A stretch of 64,000 nucleotides of DNA from Elephas maximus indicus (Eukaryota; Chordata; Mammalia; Proboscidea; Elephantidae), in assembly GCF_024166365.1 (NCBI RefSeq), contig NC_064821.1:49503093-49567092 (forward strand), given 5' to 3'. A program made the position numbers and the translations under genes. The notes under the pieces were generated by a model. It was not told the origin of the DNA, ran no database searches, and was given only the letters and a program-made list of their open reading frames with translations. This document shows, in pieces, positions 1 through 12,361 of the stretch (positions are counted from its first letter, which is position 1; every line of letters begins with the position of its first letter).

Positions 1-502
1 TTCTTTCTTCTATTTCTTTGGATTTGCTATTGTTCTTTCTTTTAAATTGAAATTTTTTCCTCACTAATTTTCAATCATCTTTTCTTGTATAAGCATTTAA
101 GGCTAATTTACCCTCAAAATTTTGAAAATACTGTTTAGTTGTAGCCTAGCATCCAATGTTACTGAAGAAAACTCTCACGCCTGTCTGATTCTTGTTCCTT
201 TGTTGGTAATCTGTTTGGTTTTTTTCTCATACTGGAAAATTTTATAATTTTCTCTTTACTGATATTTTAAAATTTCACCATACTATATCTAAGTGGTCTT
301 TTTTCATGCATCCTACTTGATACTCAGTGAGCTACTTCAACTGGAAGACATATACTTTTTCAATTTATTCTTTATTTGATTATTTTCTTTCCTGTCTTGT
401 GTCTTTCTGGATCCCCTGTTAAACAGATGTTGGACTTCTTGGATTGATCCTTTACCTCACCTCTCCTTTGTTTCATGTTTTCCAGCTCTTTGTGTTTTTG
501 TG
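1..502 (-). repeat. Old L1 remnant in NMNAT1 intron
   Basis: AT-rich sequence with the T-rich style of an ancient mammalian L1 read on the minus strand. It resumes after the repeat at 503-985. No exon or open coding frame is recognisable. The family is assigned by general resemblance only. Confidence 0.4.
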
Positions 503-985
503 CTTTGCATCAGTTAGCTTTTGCTGCTTAACAGATCTCCCAAAACATAGTGGATGAAAACAACCATCATTTATTAGCACATGATTCTGTGGCACAGTAA
601 TTTGGGTTGAGGTCTACTGGGGAGTTCTGCTGGTCTTGCGGTAGATTACTGTACAACTGTAGTCACTTGAGAAGTTGGCTGTGAGCTGGTTGGTCTAGGA
701 TGGCCCCACTTAATCTGTTTGTCTGTTGGCCCCAGCTGTCAGTTGGTATTGACTGGACTACTTGTCTCCAGCTTATTTATATGGTACTACAAAGAGGTCC
801 CATCAGCCAAACAAGGAATCCCCATGGAAAGCCTCTACTTCTGTCACATTTGCTATTGTTCCATTGACCAAAGCAAAATATAAAACCACATCTAGAGTCG
901 GTGTGGGAAGGAATATTGAAGGATGTAGATGCAGAGAGTCATGAACAAAATGAGAGTCATTACTGTAGTAATCTACCGCATGCTT
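503..985 (-). repeat. Ancient interspersed repeat, family uncertain
   Basis: Begins with a stretch resembling the 'gctgcttaac...catttatta' opening of an old mammalian LTR or DNA element and ends at 'taatctaccgc'. It splits the surrounding L1 remnant in two. A 13-base inverted repeat lies inside it at 638-650 and 967-979. Confidence 0.35.
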
Positions 986-1430
986 CATTCTGGGAGAATT
1001 CTTCAGGTTGATTATTTAGCTCATTAAACCTTCTCTAGGTTTATCTGTTCTGCTGCTTAGCCAATTCTTTTTTTTTTTTTTTTGGCCATTTTTTATTTCC
1101 AAGATCTCAAATTAGTTCTTTTTCATGCATCTTCTTGTTATGAATATGATAACATTCATTTATGTTTCTTTTACAGGCTTTTCTTTCACTCTACTAATTC
1201 TCCTTAGTATTCGCTCTTCTATCATGTTGAGTTTTGCCTCTTTTACTGTGTTGATTTTCTTGATTGCTTCCTTTTCTTGGAACATAAGATTTCCTAGTCC
1301 TTCGTCTGTGGAGGCTATTTGTTTTAACACTAGCAGGGAAGGGGAAAGAGACCAAACTTCTTGGCTTCTACAGAATTTGTCACCAAGACATTTGCGTCAG
1401 AGTCCATTCTTGATGCTTTTATTCCTTGAC
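986..1430 (-). repeat. Old L1 remnant, continued
   Basis: Continuation of the T-rich L1-like sequence of 1-502. A 128-codon frame at 1125-1511 is low complexity and phenylalanine- and serine-rich, and I do not regard it as a gene. Confidence 0.35.
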
Positions 1431-3367
1431 TTCGGCAGCCATTTTTTTTTTTTTTTCAGTTTTTTAAAATTTTTAATTTTGAGACAATTGTTGATTCACA
1501 GACAATTGTAAAAATATTACAAAGCAATCCTGTATTCCCTTGACCCAGTTTTCCCCAGTGTTAACATTTTGTGTAACTATAGTACAATATCACAACCAGA
1601 ACATTGATATTGATACAATCCACAAACCTTACGTGGATTTCACTAGTTTTACCTGCACTCATTTGTGTATGTATATGTATGTGTATGTTATGTGTATTTA
1701 GTTTTTTTTATAAGATTTTTTTTTAATATTTTTATTCTGCTTTAAGTGAAAGTTTACAAATCAAGTCAGTCTGTCATACAAAACCTTATATACACCTTGC
1801 TGTATACTCCTAGTTGCTCTCCCCCTAATGAAACCGCACACTCCTTCTCTCCACCCTGTATTTCCGTGTCCATTCAGCCAGCTTTTGTCCCCCTCGGACT
1901 TCACATCTCCCCTCCAGATAGGAGCTGCACACACAGTCTCACGTGTCTACTTGATCCATGAAGCCCCCTCCTCACCAGTATCATTTTCTGTCTTATAGCC
2001 CAATCCAATCCCTGTTTGAAGAGTTGGCTTTGGGAATGGTTCCTATCTTGGGCTAACAGAAGGTCTGGGTACCATGACCTCTAGGGTCCCGCCAGTCTCA
2101 GTCAGACCATTAAGTCTGGTCTTTTAGTTTTTTATATAATTTTTACTGTGCTTTAAGTGAAAGTTTACAAATCAAGTCAGTCTGTCACATATAAGCTTAT
2201 ACGCACCTTACTACTACTCCCATTTACTCTCCTCCTAATGAGTCAGCCCGCTCCCTCCTTCCAGTCTCTCCTTTTGTGACCGTTTTGCTAGTTTCTAACC
2301 CTCTCTACCCTCCCATCTCCCCCCCAGACAGGAGGCGCCAACACAGTCTCAAGTGTCCACCTGATACAAGTAGCTCACTCTTCATCAGCATCTCTCTCCA
2401 ACCCATTGTCCAGTCCGTTCCATGTCTGATGAGTTGTCTTCGGGAATGGTTCCTGTCCTGGGCCAACAGAAGGTTTGGGGACCATGACCACCGGGATTCT
2501 TTAGTCGCAGTCAGACCATTAAGTCTGGTCTTTTTATGAGAATTTGGGGTCTGCATCCCACTGTTCTCCTGCTCCCTCAGGGGTTCTCTGTTGTGCTCCC
2601 TGTCAGGGCAATCATCGGTTGTGGCCAGGCACCATCTAGTTCTTCTGGTCTCAGGATGATGTAAGTCTCTAGTTCATGTGGCCCTTTCTGTCTCTTGGGC
2701 TCATAGTTATCGTGTGACCTTGGTGTTCTTCATTCTCCTTTGATCCAGGTGGGTGGAGACGAATTGATGCATCTTAGATGGCTGCTTGTTAGCATTTAAG
2801 ACCCCAGACGCCACACTTCAAAGTGGGATGCAGAATGTTTTCATAAATAGAATTTATTTTGCCAATTGACTTAGAAGTCCCCTTAAGCCGTAGTCCCCAA
2901 ACCCCACCCCTGCTCCGCTGACCTTTGAAGCATTCAGTTTATCCCGGAAACTTCTTTGCTTTTGGTCCAGTCCAGTTGAGCTGGCCTTCCCTGTATTGAG
3001 TATTGTCCTTCCCTTCACCTAAAGTAGTTCTTATCTACTAACTAATCAGTAAATAACCCTCTCCCACCCTCCCTCCCTCCCCCATCTCGTAACCACAAAA
3101 GAATGTGTTCTTCTCAGTTTATCCTATTCCTCAAGATCTTATAATAGTGGTCTTATACAATATTTGTCCTTTTGCCTCTGAATAATTTCACTGAGGATAA
3201 TGCCTTCCAGGTTCCTCTATGTTATGAAATGTTTCACAGATTCATCACTGTTCTTTATCGATGCATAGTATTCCATTGTGTGACTATACCATAATTTAAC
3301 CATTCATCCATTGCACCTTGGTTGCTTCCAGCTTTTTGCTATTGTAAACAGTTCAGCAGCCATTTTT
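1431..3367 (-). mobile_element. Nested L1 cluster with 16-bp target duplication
   Basis: Three L1 3' ends lie in minus orientation. The first is an older 3' UTR type (about 1450-1712). Two copies of the recent L1 3' UTR type follow, beginning near 1713 and 2129, each opening with 'ctttaagtgaaagtttaca'. The last continues into the end of ORF2-like sequence near 3350. The cluster is flanked by ttcggcagccattttt (1431-1446) and ttcagcagccattttt (3352-3367), a 16-bp direct repeat with one mismatch, as expected for L1 target-primed insertion. Insertion order inside the nest is inferred. Confidence 0.75.
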
Positions 3368-3794
3368 GGAAACTGTTATTTGGTTTTACACATTTTTGTT
3401 TTCCGTCAAAGATGATCCAAACTGTTTTCTGTCTTTCTGGAATTGCTCAAAATTTCTGAGCTATCAGTGACACTCTTTCTTCCTTTTCTAGCACTATTAC
3501 GTTTTTTTCTTTCCTTTAAATATCTTTTCTGTCATTTCATAGAATTTTTAGTGAGTGCAAAGATGAATATGCTCAGCCCATATACTGATTTGCTTCACCT
3601 CTTTAATCTTTCATTTTTTAAACTTTTTTTTTTTTATTGTTGGGTTTATCAAACACACAGAAGAGTTCTTAAACGGCATGGGTAATTATAAAGTGAACAA
3701 CTAAGTAAGTACCACCAAGTCAAGAAAAGAATACTGCCAGCGTACCCCAACCACAGTCCACTTCCCAACTGCAGCCTGCTACCTCGCTCCCTCG
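3368..3794. other. Intron sequence, no gene seen
   Basis: AT-rich intronic sequence with a run of T near 3628 and faint old-L1 character. No exon, RNA gene or recognisable element. Confidence 0.5.
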
Positions 3795-3996
3795 GGAGCC
3801 CTGGTGGCTTAGTGGTTAAGCACTTGGCTGCTAACCGAAAGGTTGGCAGTTCAAACCCACCAGCCGCTCAATGGGAGAAAGATGTGGCAGTCTGTTTCCA
3901 TAAAGATTTACAGCCCTGGAAACCCTATGGGGCAGTTCTACTCTCTCCTGTAGCGTTGCTATGAGTCGAAATCTACTGGATGGCAGTGAGTTTTTA
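3795..3996 (+). mobile_element. AfroSINE
   Basis: Full-length afrotherian tRNA-derived SINE. The head has a box-A-like 'tggcttagtgg' and a box-B-like 'ggcagttcaaaccc'. The body contains 'gaaaccctatggggcag' and the tail 'tgctatgagtcgaaat'. Head and tail are both present, so the copy is complete though diverged. Confidence 0.9.
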
Positions 3997-4626
3997 TGGA
4001 CCTCACCCCTAGAAGTAGCCCCACTCTTCTCATATTTGTGCTGATCATTTGTCGACTTTTGTTATGAGTTTTACTACCCATGTATGTGTTACTTAACAAT
4101 AGTTCAGTTTTACCTGTTGAACTTTATGTAAATGTAATTGTGTAGTATGCATACTTTACTGTCTTCATTCTTTCAATATTATGTTTGTGGAAATCATTTA
4201 TACTGTTACTGTGTTTTTACCTACCATCTTATTTTTAAATTTCTATTTGTCCCATCCATTCTAGGTTTTATTTTTCTCTCCTTTCTTGCCTTCTTTTGGA
4301 TTTTTTTTTTATAATTTTACTTTCACTTTCTGTTGGTTTGGAATCTATACATTGTTTCTTTTCTTTTAGTGGTTACCTTGTAAAGTACAATGAGCATAAC
4401 CTAATGATAAACTCGAAAGTTAAATAATACTTTTAGATGTGTCTGGGTAAATACTAAGACATGAGAACATGTCGACTGTATTTTCTAACCACCTGACTTT
4501 TTTTTTTTTATATGTTACTGTTGTCAGGCGTTTTAATTTTTTTTTTTTTTGTCCCTTCAAATAATTGTTACCTTTTAAACATTTTCTCAGATATTTTCTT
4601 GTTTCTTTGTTCTTTATTCCTCCCTG
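3997..4626 (-). other. Old L1-like intron sequence
   Basis: T-rich sequence that resembles ancient L1 remnants. No exon, RNA gene or intact element is visible. Confidence 0.35.
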
Positions 4627-4712
4627 TAACCAACCAAACCAACCCCACTGCCGTCGAGTGGACTCCGACTCATAGCAACTCTACAGGACAGGGTAGAACT
4701 GCCCTATAGCTT
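4627..4712 (-). mobile_element. AfroSINE fragment
   Basis: Minus-strand SINE tail opening with 'ccactgccgtcgagtggac' and continuing to 'gtagaactgccctatag'. The tRNA-like head is missing. Confidence 0.85.
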
Positions 4713-6123
4713 ATATATTCCATCTGGGATCACTTATCTTGCCTGAAATATATTCTTCAGAATTCCCTTTAGTGAGGTCTGCTAGCTGCAGACTCCTTCA
4801 GTTTTTTCTTAATTTTACTCTCACTCTTGAAAAATACCTCTGGTTGGCAGTTATTTTTTTCCAGCTGTTCTAGGTATCATCCTACTGTCTTCTGCAGCCA
4901 TTGCTACTATTAAGAAATTAGCTGTCAGTGTAACCACTGCTCCTTTGGCGGTCATCTGTCTTTTTCTCTCTGTTTTTGTGGTTTTCTTTTTACCTTTGGT
5001 GTTTCATTAATGATGTTTCTAGGTAGGGACCTTTTTTTATTTACCGTCCTTTGATTTGTTGGATTTGTTAAATCTGTGAATTGATGTCTTAACAGTTTTG
5101 GAAAAATTTCAGCCATTATCCTTTTAGATAATGCCCCTGCCCTATCTGTTTCTTTTATTTCTGGAATTCTTATTTTATCCTTTATATCTCTTCGCCATAT
5201 TTATATTTTCCATCTCTTTAGACATCTCTGGGAGAATACTAAGACATGAGAACACATTGGCTCTATTTCTGTGCTGCGTTCTGGATAACTTCTTATCATT
5301 AATCTTCTCTTCAGTTGTACCTAATCTGTTGTTAATCCTGACTATTGAGTTTTTAATTTCAGTTATTATATCTTTTATCACTGGAGGTTCTATTTGACAT
5401 TCCTCAAATCTGCTAGGTCATATTTTATATATTTATATATATTATATTTTCTTGTACTAGCAGATATTTTCAAGCTTTTATTTTATTCTAATTTATTTTA
5501 TGGTCTGTTGTGGGTAATTTCAGTATCTAGTCTTGGTGATCTTATTCTGCTGCTTATTATCTCTGCTTATTCTTGCTCATGATGCATTTTTCTTATGTGC
5601 TTTCTTATTTTTTATTTTGAGCTGCTCATTTTCCTTAGAATATTATTTGCTTCTTCCAGGCATCTAGGGACATTATCAGTCTAGGACTACTGTAAATTCA
5701 TGAATTGAGGTTTTTAGATCATCTAGGTGAGGTTTGTCCTGAAATCTGTGCTAGATCTGGCTTATAGTTACAAAATCTCAGAAACAGTTTTTTTGTTTGC
5801 TTGTTTCCCCCTATTTTGCTTAGCCCCAATACAGCCTTCCCTGCAGCCCCTTGGAGGTAGGGGAGATTTACTTCTGGTTCATTCTCACCCAGAGGATTTT
5901 GCTTCTTTGGGTCCTAGCTGAGTGGGAGATAGGTGTCCTGTTAGACTCCCCTCTTAGGTGGGCCATGGGGTTCCATTTCCCCACATTCCATGATGTAGTC
6001 AAAACTACAGCTTAAGTTCCTATGTTCAAAAACAGGACTTAGGTCAAAAGCGACTTTGGTGATTGGCTTACTTTTATGAGTTCCCTATTTTTCTTAGATT
6101 TTGCTCAGGTTATTTCAGGCAAA
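4713..6123 (-). other. Old L1 remnants, no gene seen
   Basis: Contains stretches typical of ancient L1 elements in minus orientation, for example around 4860-5240 ('cagccattatccttttaga'). Open frames here are hydrophobic and T-rich by composition and show no protein family. Nothing else is recognisable. Confidence 0.4.
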
Positions 6124-6320
6124 GGTCCCTGGGTGGTGCAGCTTGTGCTAGCCTACTAACCTAATAGTTGGCAATTCAAACCCAGCCAGCAGCACCACAG
6201 GAGAACAGCCTGACAATCTGCTTCTGTGAAGACTACAGCCAAGAAAACCCTGTGGAGCAGTCCTGCTTTGTAACACATGGAGTTGGCATGAGCTGGAATC
6301 AACTCAACAGCAATATGTTT
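6124..6320 (+). mobile_element. AfroSINE
   Basis: Diverged plus-strand SINE with head 'gtccctgggtggtgcag', middle 'aagaaaaccctgtggagca' and tail 'ggcatgagctggaatcaac'. Confidence 0.85.
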
Positions 6321-6437
6321 AGTTTTTGTATTTTTAATTTCAGGCAATTCTAAAACCTTGTCAGTTCTTCATTACCTAATAAGATGATTTTTGTAGTTCA
6401 TCAGCCTTTTCAGCGGGAAGGTTGGTTCTGATAAACT

Positions 6438-6605
6438 AAAACCAAAAAACCAGACCTGTTGCCGTCGAGTTAATTCCAACTCATAGTGACCTTATAGGTC
6501 ACAGTAGAACTGCCCCATAGGGTTTCCAAGGAGTAGCTGGTAGATTCAAACTGCTAACCTTTTGGTGAGCAGCCGAACGCTTAACCACTGGTGCTACCAG
6601 GGCTC
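6438..6605 (-). mobile_element. AfroSINE
   Basis: Minus-strand copy from the tail ('tgttgccgtcgagttaat') to the head ('cttaaccactggtgctacc'). It is followed within 20 bp by an RTE 3' end in the same orientation. Confidence 0.9.
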
Positions 6606-6621
6606 CTCTGATAGCCTTTGG

Positions 6622-6931
6622 TGGTGGTGTTGTTGCTAGGTGCCGTTGAGTCGGTTCCAACTCATAACAACCCTATGTACCACAGAACGAAACACTGCCG
6701 GTCCTGCGCCATCCTTACAATTGTTGTTATACTTGAGCCCATTGTTGGCAGCCACTGTGTCAGTCCATCTCGTTGAGGGTCTTCCTCTTTTCCGCTGACC
6801 CTGTACTTTACCAAGCGTGATGTCCTTCTTCAGGGACTGATCCCTCCTGACAACATGTCCAAGTATGTAAGATGCAGTCTCGCCATCCTGGCTTCTAAGG
6901 AGCATTCTGGTTGTACTTCTTCCAAGATCTG
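6622..6931 (-). mobile_element. RTE LINE, 3' end
   Basis: Minus-strand RTE terminal piece running from the 'gttgttgctaggtgccgttg' tail to 'ctggttgtacttcttccaag'. It is strongly 5'-truncated and matches the 3' end of the fuller RTE at 32317-35503 in reverse. Confidence 0.88.
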
Positions 6932-8070
<1,139 letters not shown>

Positions 8071-8168
8071 TAATTATGGTAAAGTCAACGTTGTCACTTC
8101 TATGGAAATGGGTTGGGAGGCTCTCTGGCTTTTTGCCATATGTCAGTGCTGCCTGCATCTGTGAACAT

Positions 8169-8366
8169 ACAATCAGTTGCCATCAAGTTGACTCCAACTC
8201 ATTACGACCCCACATGTGTCAGAGTAGAGCTGTGCTCCATAGGGTTTTTAGTGGCTGAGTTTCCAGAAGTAGATTGCCAGGACTTTCTTCCAAAGTGCCT
8301 CTGGGTGCACTCAAATTGCCAACCTTTGGGGTAGCAGCCAAGCGCGTTAACAGCTTACACCACCCA
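8169..8366 (-). mobile_element. AfroSINE
   Basis: Minus-strand diverged SINE of the subtype containing 'gtagagctgtgctccatag' and 'gaagtagattgccaggac', about 100 bp downstream of NMNAT1 exon 3. Confidence 0.85.
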
Positions 8367-8790
8367 AAGACAGTTGTGAACATACAGTAAAACTGTCACT
8401 AGTATTGGAAAGGCTTAGGCTGCACCATTCCTGTGTGAGGTTATTACGAGGCTCTAGAGCACCTTTCTTTTAGGGAAAAAGAGCATGGGGTGTTCCTTAG
8501 CCTTTATATTTTCCTTGTTTTGAGATGTTTGCTACTATGTGATATCTCTGTATGAGAACAGAGGAAGCCTGCCTGACCTGTCCATCTGTGCCCCAAATGA
8601 GAAAGGAAAACTTGTAATAGGATGTTATCATCATCAATTTTCTTAGATATAAAAGACAGAGGCAGGTAAACAGTTTCACAATTAAAGTTCTGAAACCAGA
8701 GCAAGTAACATCTGATTATTACTTAATATTAGCTTGAATATAAAATAAAAGAGCTTTCTGAGAAGACATTTCTTATATCTGTCCCTAGAG
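8367..8790. other. Intron sequence, no feature seen
   Basis: Unique-looking intron sequence ending in a T run at about 8794. No exon or repeat recognised. Confidence 0.5.
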
Positions 8791-9205
8791 TTCTTTTTTT
8801 TTTTTTTTTAATTGTGCTTTAGGTGAAACTTTACAGAGCAAATTAGTTTCTTATTCAGTGATTTATATGCAAATTGTTTTGTGACATTGGTTACAATCCT
8901 TGTGATTTGTCAATGCTCTCCCCTTGCACACCCTGATTCCATCCATCCAGTTCTCCTGCCCTTTTCTGCCTTCTTGTTATTGATTTTGGGCAGGTATTGC
9001 CCTTTTGGTCTTGGATACATGACTGAACTAAGACGCATGTTCCTCGTATGTGTTATTTTTTGTTTTATAGACCTGTCTAATCTTTGGCTGAAGGGTGAGC
9101 TTCTGAAGTGGCTTCAGTTCTGAGTTAAAAGGGTGTCTGGGGGCCGTAGTCTCAGGGGTTCTTCCAGTCTCTGTCAGACCAGTAAGTCTGGTGTTCTTTA
9201 AGTTC
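8791..9205 (-). mobile_element. L1 3' UTR fragment (older lineage)
   Basis: Begins with a poly(T) run and 'gtgctttaggtgaaacttt', then 'gacattggttacaatcc' and 'cagaccagtaagtctggtg'. Similar but diverged fragments lie at 49060-49245 and 52881-53400. It is 5'-truncated within the 3' UTR. Confidence 0.8.
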
Positions 9206-10125
9206 TGAGCCTTCTGGTTACTAACTGTATCAGCCAGGGTCAGAGTAGGAAATAGAAACCATTCTGGGTGTTTTAAACAGAAGGGGATTTAGGTGCTGAT
9301 ACAAAACTGTGAAACGTGCTGGAGGAGTGGAAATGGGGGCTACCTCTGGCTTTTCGTTCCAAGCTCATACCTCCTTAGCTGCAGTTGGAGTTCAGGGAAA
9401 TTCCTGCTTCTCCAACCAGCAAGGCTGCTGCTACATCATCTCAGACTGGGCAGTGGACTATGGAGTCCAGCCTCCATACTCACATTGTAAGGGATTGCTT
9501 GTCAGGCTCCACAGCCACAGAAAGAAGGCCACCGTCACCCTCTGCCTTCCAAATCTCTCCCGAATGAATCTCATTGACAGAACCTCAGTCACATCTAGAA
9601 CCTGCCTGCAAGGACCCCTGGGAAATGTGTTTAGTGTAGGATTGGACACTGAGCCAGTAGACAGTATCTAGCATGTAAGTAGTTAAGTGAGCATCTTATC
9701 AAGAGAACTTACTTTGCAGACTTGGCAGGGAGAAGACAGTCTCCTCTGGCTGATGGCCTAAAATTCTCCTATCAGAGACCAGGCTCCTGGGTTCCAGCCT
9801 TACCCAACTCTCTGGCTCCATGGTTACCTTATTGTCCATTGCACACTCAACTCAGCCATTCAAAAGGAAAGGGATTTAGAGGCATAGAGGACTCAGAGTT
9901 GGATCCCACAAGTGTAGCTTGTGTTACTTGGGTAACTGTGCAGTTGTAAAATGGTGGGTTTCCTGCCATCAGCCCAGAATAAAAAAACATTCACAAATCC
10001 CACCTGTGGTCCCATCTCTGGGACCTTATCCTTGGCATTGTAGTTCTTTACACTGCCCTTCTCCTCATTACTGGCCAAGCCACACTCTTCAGGGATTGAA
10101 AGTGTGGGCTCTGGATCCCTACTAC
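9206..10125. other. Intron sequence, possible ancient repeat
   Basis: A stretch at 9225-9670 has the look of a decayed interspersed repeat of unknown family. It gives overlapping open frames on both strands, none with a recognisable domain. The rest is unique. Confidence 0.35.
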
Positions 10126-10222
10126 CTGTTGCCATCGAGTTGATTCCAACCCATAGTGACCCTATAGGACAAGTACACCTGCCCCATAGGATTTCCAAGG
10201 CTGTAATCATAAAGATTACACA
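10126..10222 (-). mobile_element. AfroSINE fragment
   Basis: Minus-strand tail half, 'tgttgccatcgagttgattc' to 'ccaaggctgtaatcataaa'. The head is absent. Confidence 0.85.
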
Positions 10223-10244
10223 TAGCGGAATGCCACATTTTTCT

Positions 10245-10625
10245 CCCACGGAACCAGACTGCCTACGTTCAAATCCTGGCTCTGCTGTTTATGAACTAAA
10301 TGACCTTGGCAAATTAGTCAGTGCCTTGCTCTCTAAATGGGAATGATAAACAATTCTGGTATAATGATGGCAATAATATAGTTAATTTATAATAACCAAA
10401 CATAATTAAAACATTTATTCAATCACATTTCTATTGAATGCCTCCTGTGTTCCAGGGACCGTGCTGGGAACTGCAGTTGCAACTCTGTGCCTTCATTCCC
10501 TCTCCCATCCTGTTATGGGGATAATAATGATAATAATTCTTATGAACACAGGATGTTGAGAGGATTTAGTCAGATAATCTGTATAAAAGGTATAGTGTAG
10601 TGCTTGGTACATGATAAATAATTAA
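10245..10625 (+). repeat. MIR elements
   Basis: The core 'ttcaaatcctggctctgct' with 'atgaccttggcaaattagt' and 'ctctaaatgggaatgataa' matches a plus-strand MIR. A second MIR-like 3' portion ('agtgcttggtacatgataaa') lies at 10530-10625. Both are ancient and diverged. Confidence 0.7.
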
Positions 10626-10797
10626 TGTTAATTCTTGCTATCAGGACACAGACACAGTCCCTCCTTTTGTGAAAGTTAGGATAATAATAGCTGCCGTTTG
10701 TTGTGCTCCCAGGATTTTCCTTGGTTTCTACCCCTGAGAGCCAGTACCTAGCAGTACAGTATACTAGCCAGCATACATCCTGACTGGTGTTTCGGGA
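10626..10797. other. Intron sequence
   Basis: No recognisable feature. Confidence 0.4.
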
Positions 10798-11196
10798 TTG
10801 TTGTTGTTAGTTGTCATTGTGTCAGCTTTGACTGATGATGACCCCATATACAATAGAACCAAACATTGTCTGATCCTGTACCATCTTCATAATCTTTGAT
10901 ATGCTCAAGTCCATTTTTTGCCACCACAATGTATTTTGAGTGGCTTCCAACCTAGGGGGCTCATCTTCCAGCACTATATCGGCCAGTATTCTGTTGTGAT
11001 CTGTAGGGTTTTCACTGGCTAATTTTCGGAAGTAGATTGGCAGGTCTTTCTTCCTAGTCTGTCTTAGTCTGGAAGCTCTGCTGAAACCTGTCCACCATGG
11101 GTGACTCTGCTGGTATTTGAAATACCCATGGCATAGTTTCCAGTATCACAGCAACTTGCAAGCCACCACAGTACGACAAGCTGACAGGTGTGGTGA
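10798..11196 (-). mobile_element. Internally deleted non-autonomous RTE
   Basis: A minus-strand element with RTE 3' tail sequence (10798-10930) joined directly to the RTE 5' end (about 10935-11196: 'aacctagggggctcatcttc' through 'gtacgacaagctgacagg'). The endonuclease and reverse transcriptase regions are absent. The 5' part matches the start of the fuller RTE at 32317 in reverse. It ends about 150 bp upstream of NMNAT1 exon 4. Confidence 0.8.
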
Positions 11197-11344
11197 TGGT
11201 GGCCTCTGGGGGTACCAGTGGTTAAACATTTTGACTCTTGTTCTGCCTTTAACATTGGGTCAGAGGTTCTTAGGCATCTCCAGAGGGATATTAGCAGAGC
11301 ACTGTGAGAAAGAGGAATGGTCTGTTGTTTTTGTTGTTTTATAG

Positions 11345-11487
11345 ACACCATCAAGAGAAACTGGAGGCTAGTAACTCTGGTAACCAGCAGGACTCACCTA
11401 GTCTGGAAAGGTCTGGACGAAAGAGGAAATGGACTGAACAAAGAGAAGATTTTAGTCAAAAGAAACCCCCACAACCAAAAATGAAAG
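11345..11487 (+). CDS. NMNAT1: NMNAT1 exon 4
   Basis: Encodes the variable linker of NMNAT1, starting HHQEKLEAS and carrying the basic GRKRKW cluster that serves as the nuclear localisation signal in the human enzyme. The acceptor is 'ttttatag' and the donor 'aaag|gtttgt', with the split arginine codon completed from exon 3. The exon is 143 bp against a recalled 140 bp in human. The extra codon falls just after KWTE, where this copy reads QREDFSQKK. Serine-rich and poorly conserved outside the basic cluster, as expected for a surface loop absent from the catalytic core. The reading frame is open and intact. Confidence 0.95.
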
Positions 11488-11537
11488 GTTTGTATGTTTT
11501 ACCAGGATTTACAGACTAGAGTTTATAAGATTCTAGG

Positions 11538-11675
11538 GCAGGTCTACAGGAGAAAGATATGGCAATCTGACTCTGTAAAGATACAGCCAAGAAAACCCTA
11601 TGGAGCAGTTACGCTCATCACATAGGGTTCCCATGAATCAGAATTAACTCTGCAGCACCCAACAACAACAACAGA
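11538..11675 (+). mobile_element. AfroSINE with RTE-type tail
   Basis: Plus-strand SINE lacking the head, ending 'cagcacccaacaacaacaac'. The (AAC)n end is the same as that of the RTE at 35503. Confidence 0.85.
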
Positions 11676-11960
11676 AAGGGCTGGGTCAACTCCCTTTGTA
11701 TTTTCATTTCATATTCGATACATGTGGATGCCTGAGAAATGCTCCTTGTCCGTTTTATGAGAGAAGGGGAGCAAAAGTTGCTCTGAGCTTGTTTGTTCTG
11801 AGGTGGTTCTTAAGTTTTGAAGTGTTCTCAATCTCTTTTGGGAACCTGATTTTAATAAAAGCTGTGGACCCTCTTTCCAGAAAAACATGGACACATGCAT
11901 TCATTTTTCAGGCAGGGAGCTATTAGAAAGCAAACACCAATGCTCTATTCTTCTCCCCAG

Positions 11961-12361
11961 GTATGCCAGAGGTGAAGTTGCTGTGCGGGGCAGATTTTTT
12001 GGAGTCTTTTGGCATTCCCAATTTGTGGAAGAGCGAGGATATCGCCCAAATTGTAGGAGGCTATGGGCTCATCTGTATTACCCGGGCTGGAAATGATGCT
12101 CGGAAATTCATCTACGAATCAGATGTGCTGTGGAAACACCGGAGCAACATTCACCTGGTGAACGAGTGGATCACCAATGACATCTCATCCACAAAGATCC
12201 GGCGAGCCCTCCGAAGGGGCCAGAGCATCCGCTACTTGGTGCCAGACCTAGTCCAGGAATACATTGAGAAGCATAATTTGTACAGCTCAGAGAGTGAAGA
12301 CAGGAATGCTGGGGTTATTCTGGCTCCTCTGGAGCGAAACACTGCAGAAGCTAAGTCATGA
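11961..12361 (+). CDS. NMNAT1: NMNAT1 exon 5 (terminal coding exon)
   Basis: The last coding exon, 401 bp including the TGA stop at 12359-12361, the same size I recall for human. It begins after the acceptor 'ttctccccag'. Visible motifs are [15 protein letters not shown] (its tryptophan corresponds to human W169 in the NMN-binding pocket), [11 protein letters not shown], and [13 protein letters not shown], the second ATP-binding motif of the nucleotidyltransferase family. [17 protein letters not shown] then closes the fold. The glutamate equivalent to human E257, altered in a common retinal-dystrophy allele, is present in YSSESED. Exons 3-5 together encode residues 39 to about 280 without a stop or frameshift, so the gene looks functional. 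Confidence 0.97.

Noticed and set aside
638..979. 13-bp inverted repeat gcggtagattact
   Set aside because: It lies inside an old repeat, the arms are short and far apart, and there are no flanking duplications. Not enough for a terminal inverted repeat transposon.
1125..1511. 128-codon frame
   Set aside because: Low-complexity translation of T-rich old L1 sequence that runs into the L1 poly(T).
3795..3860. tRNA-like sequence with A and B boxes (also at the other SINE heads)
   Set aside because: These are SINE heads, not tRNA genes: they continue into the SINE body and lack a proper cloverleaf.
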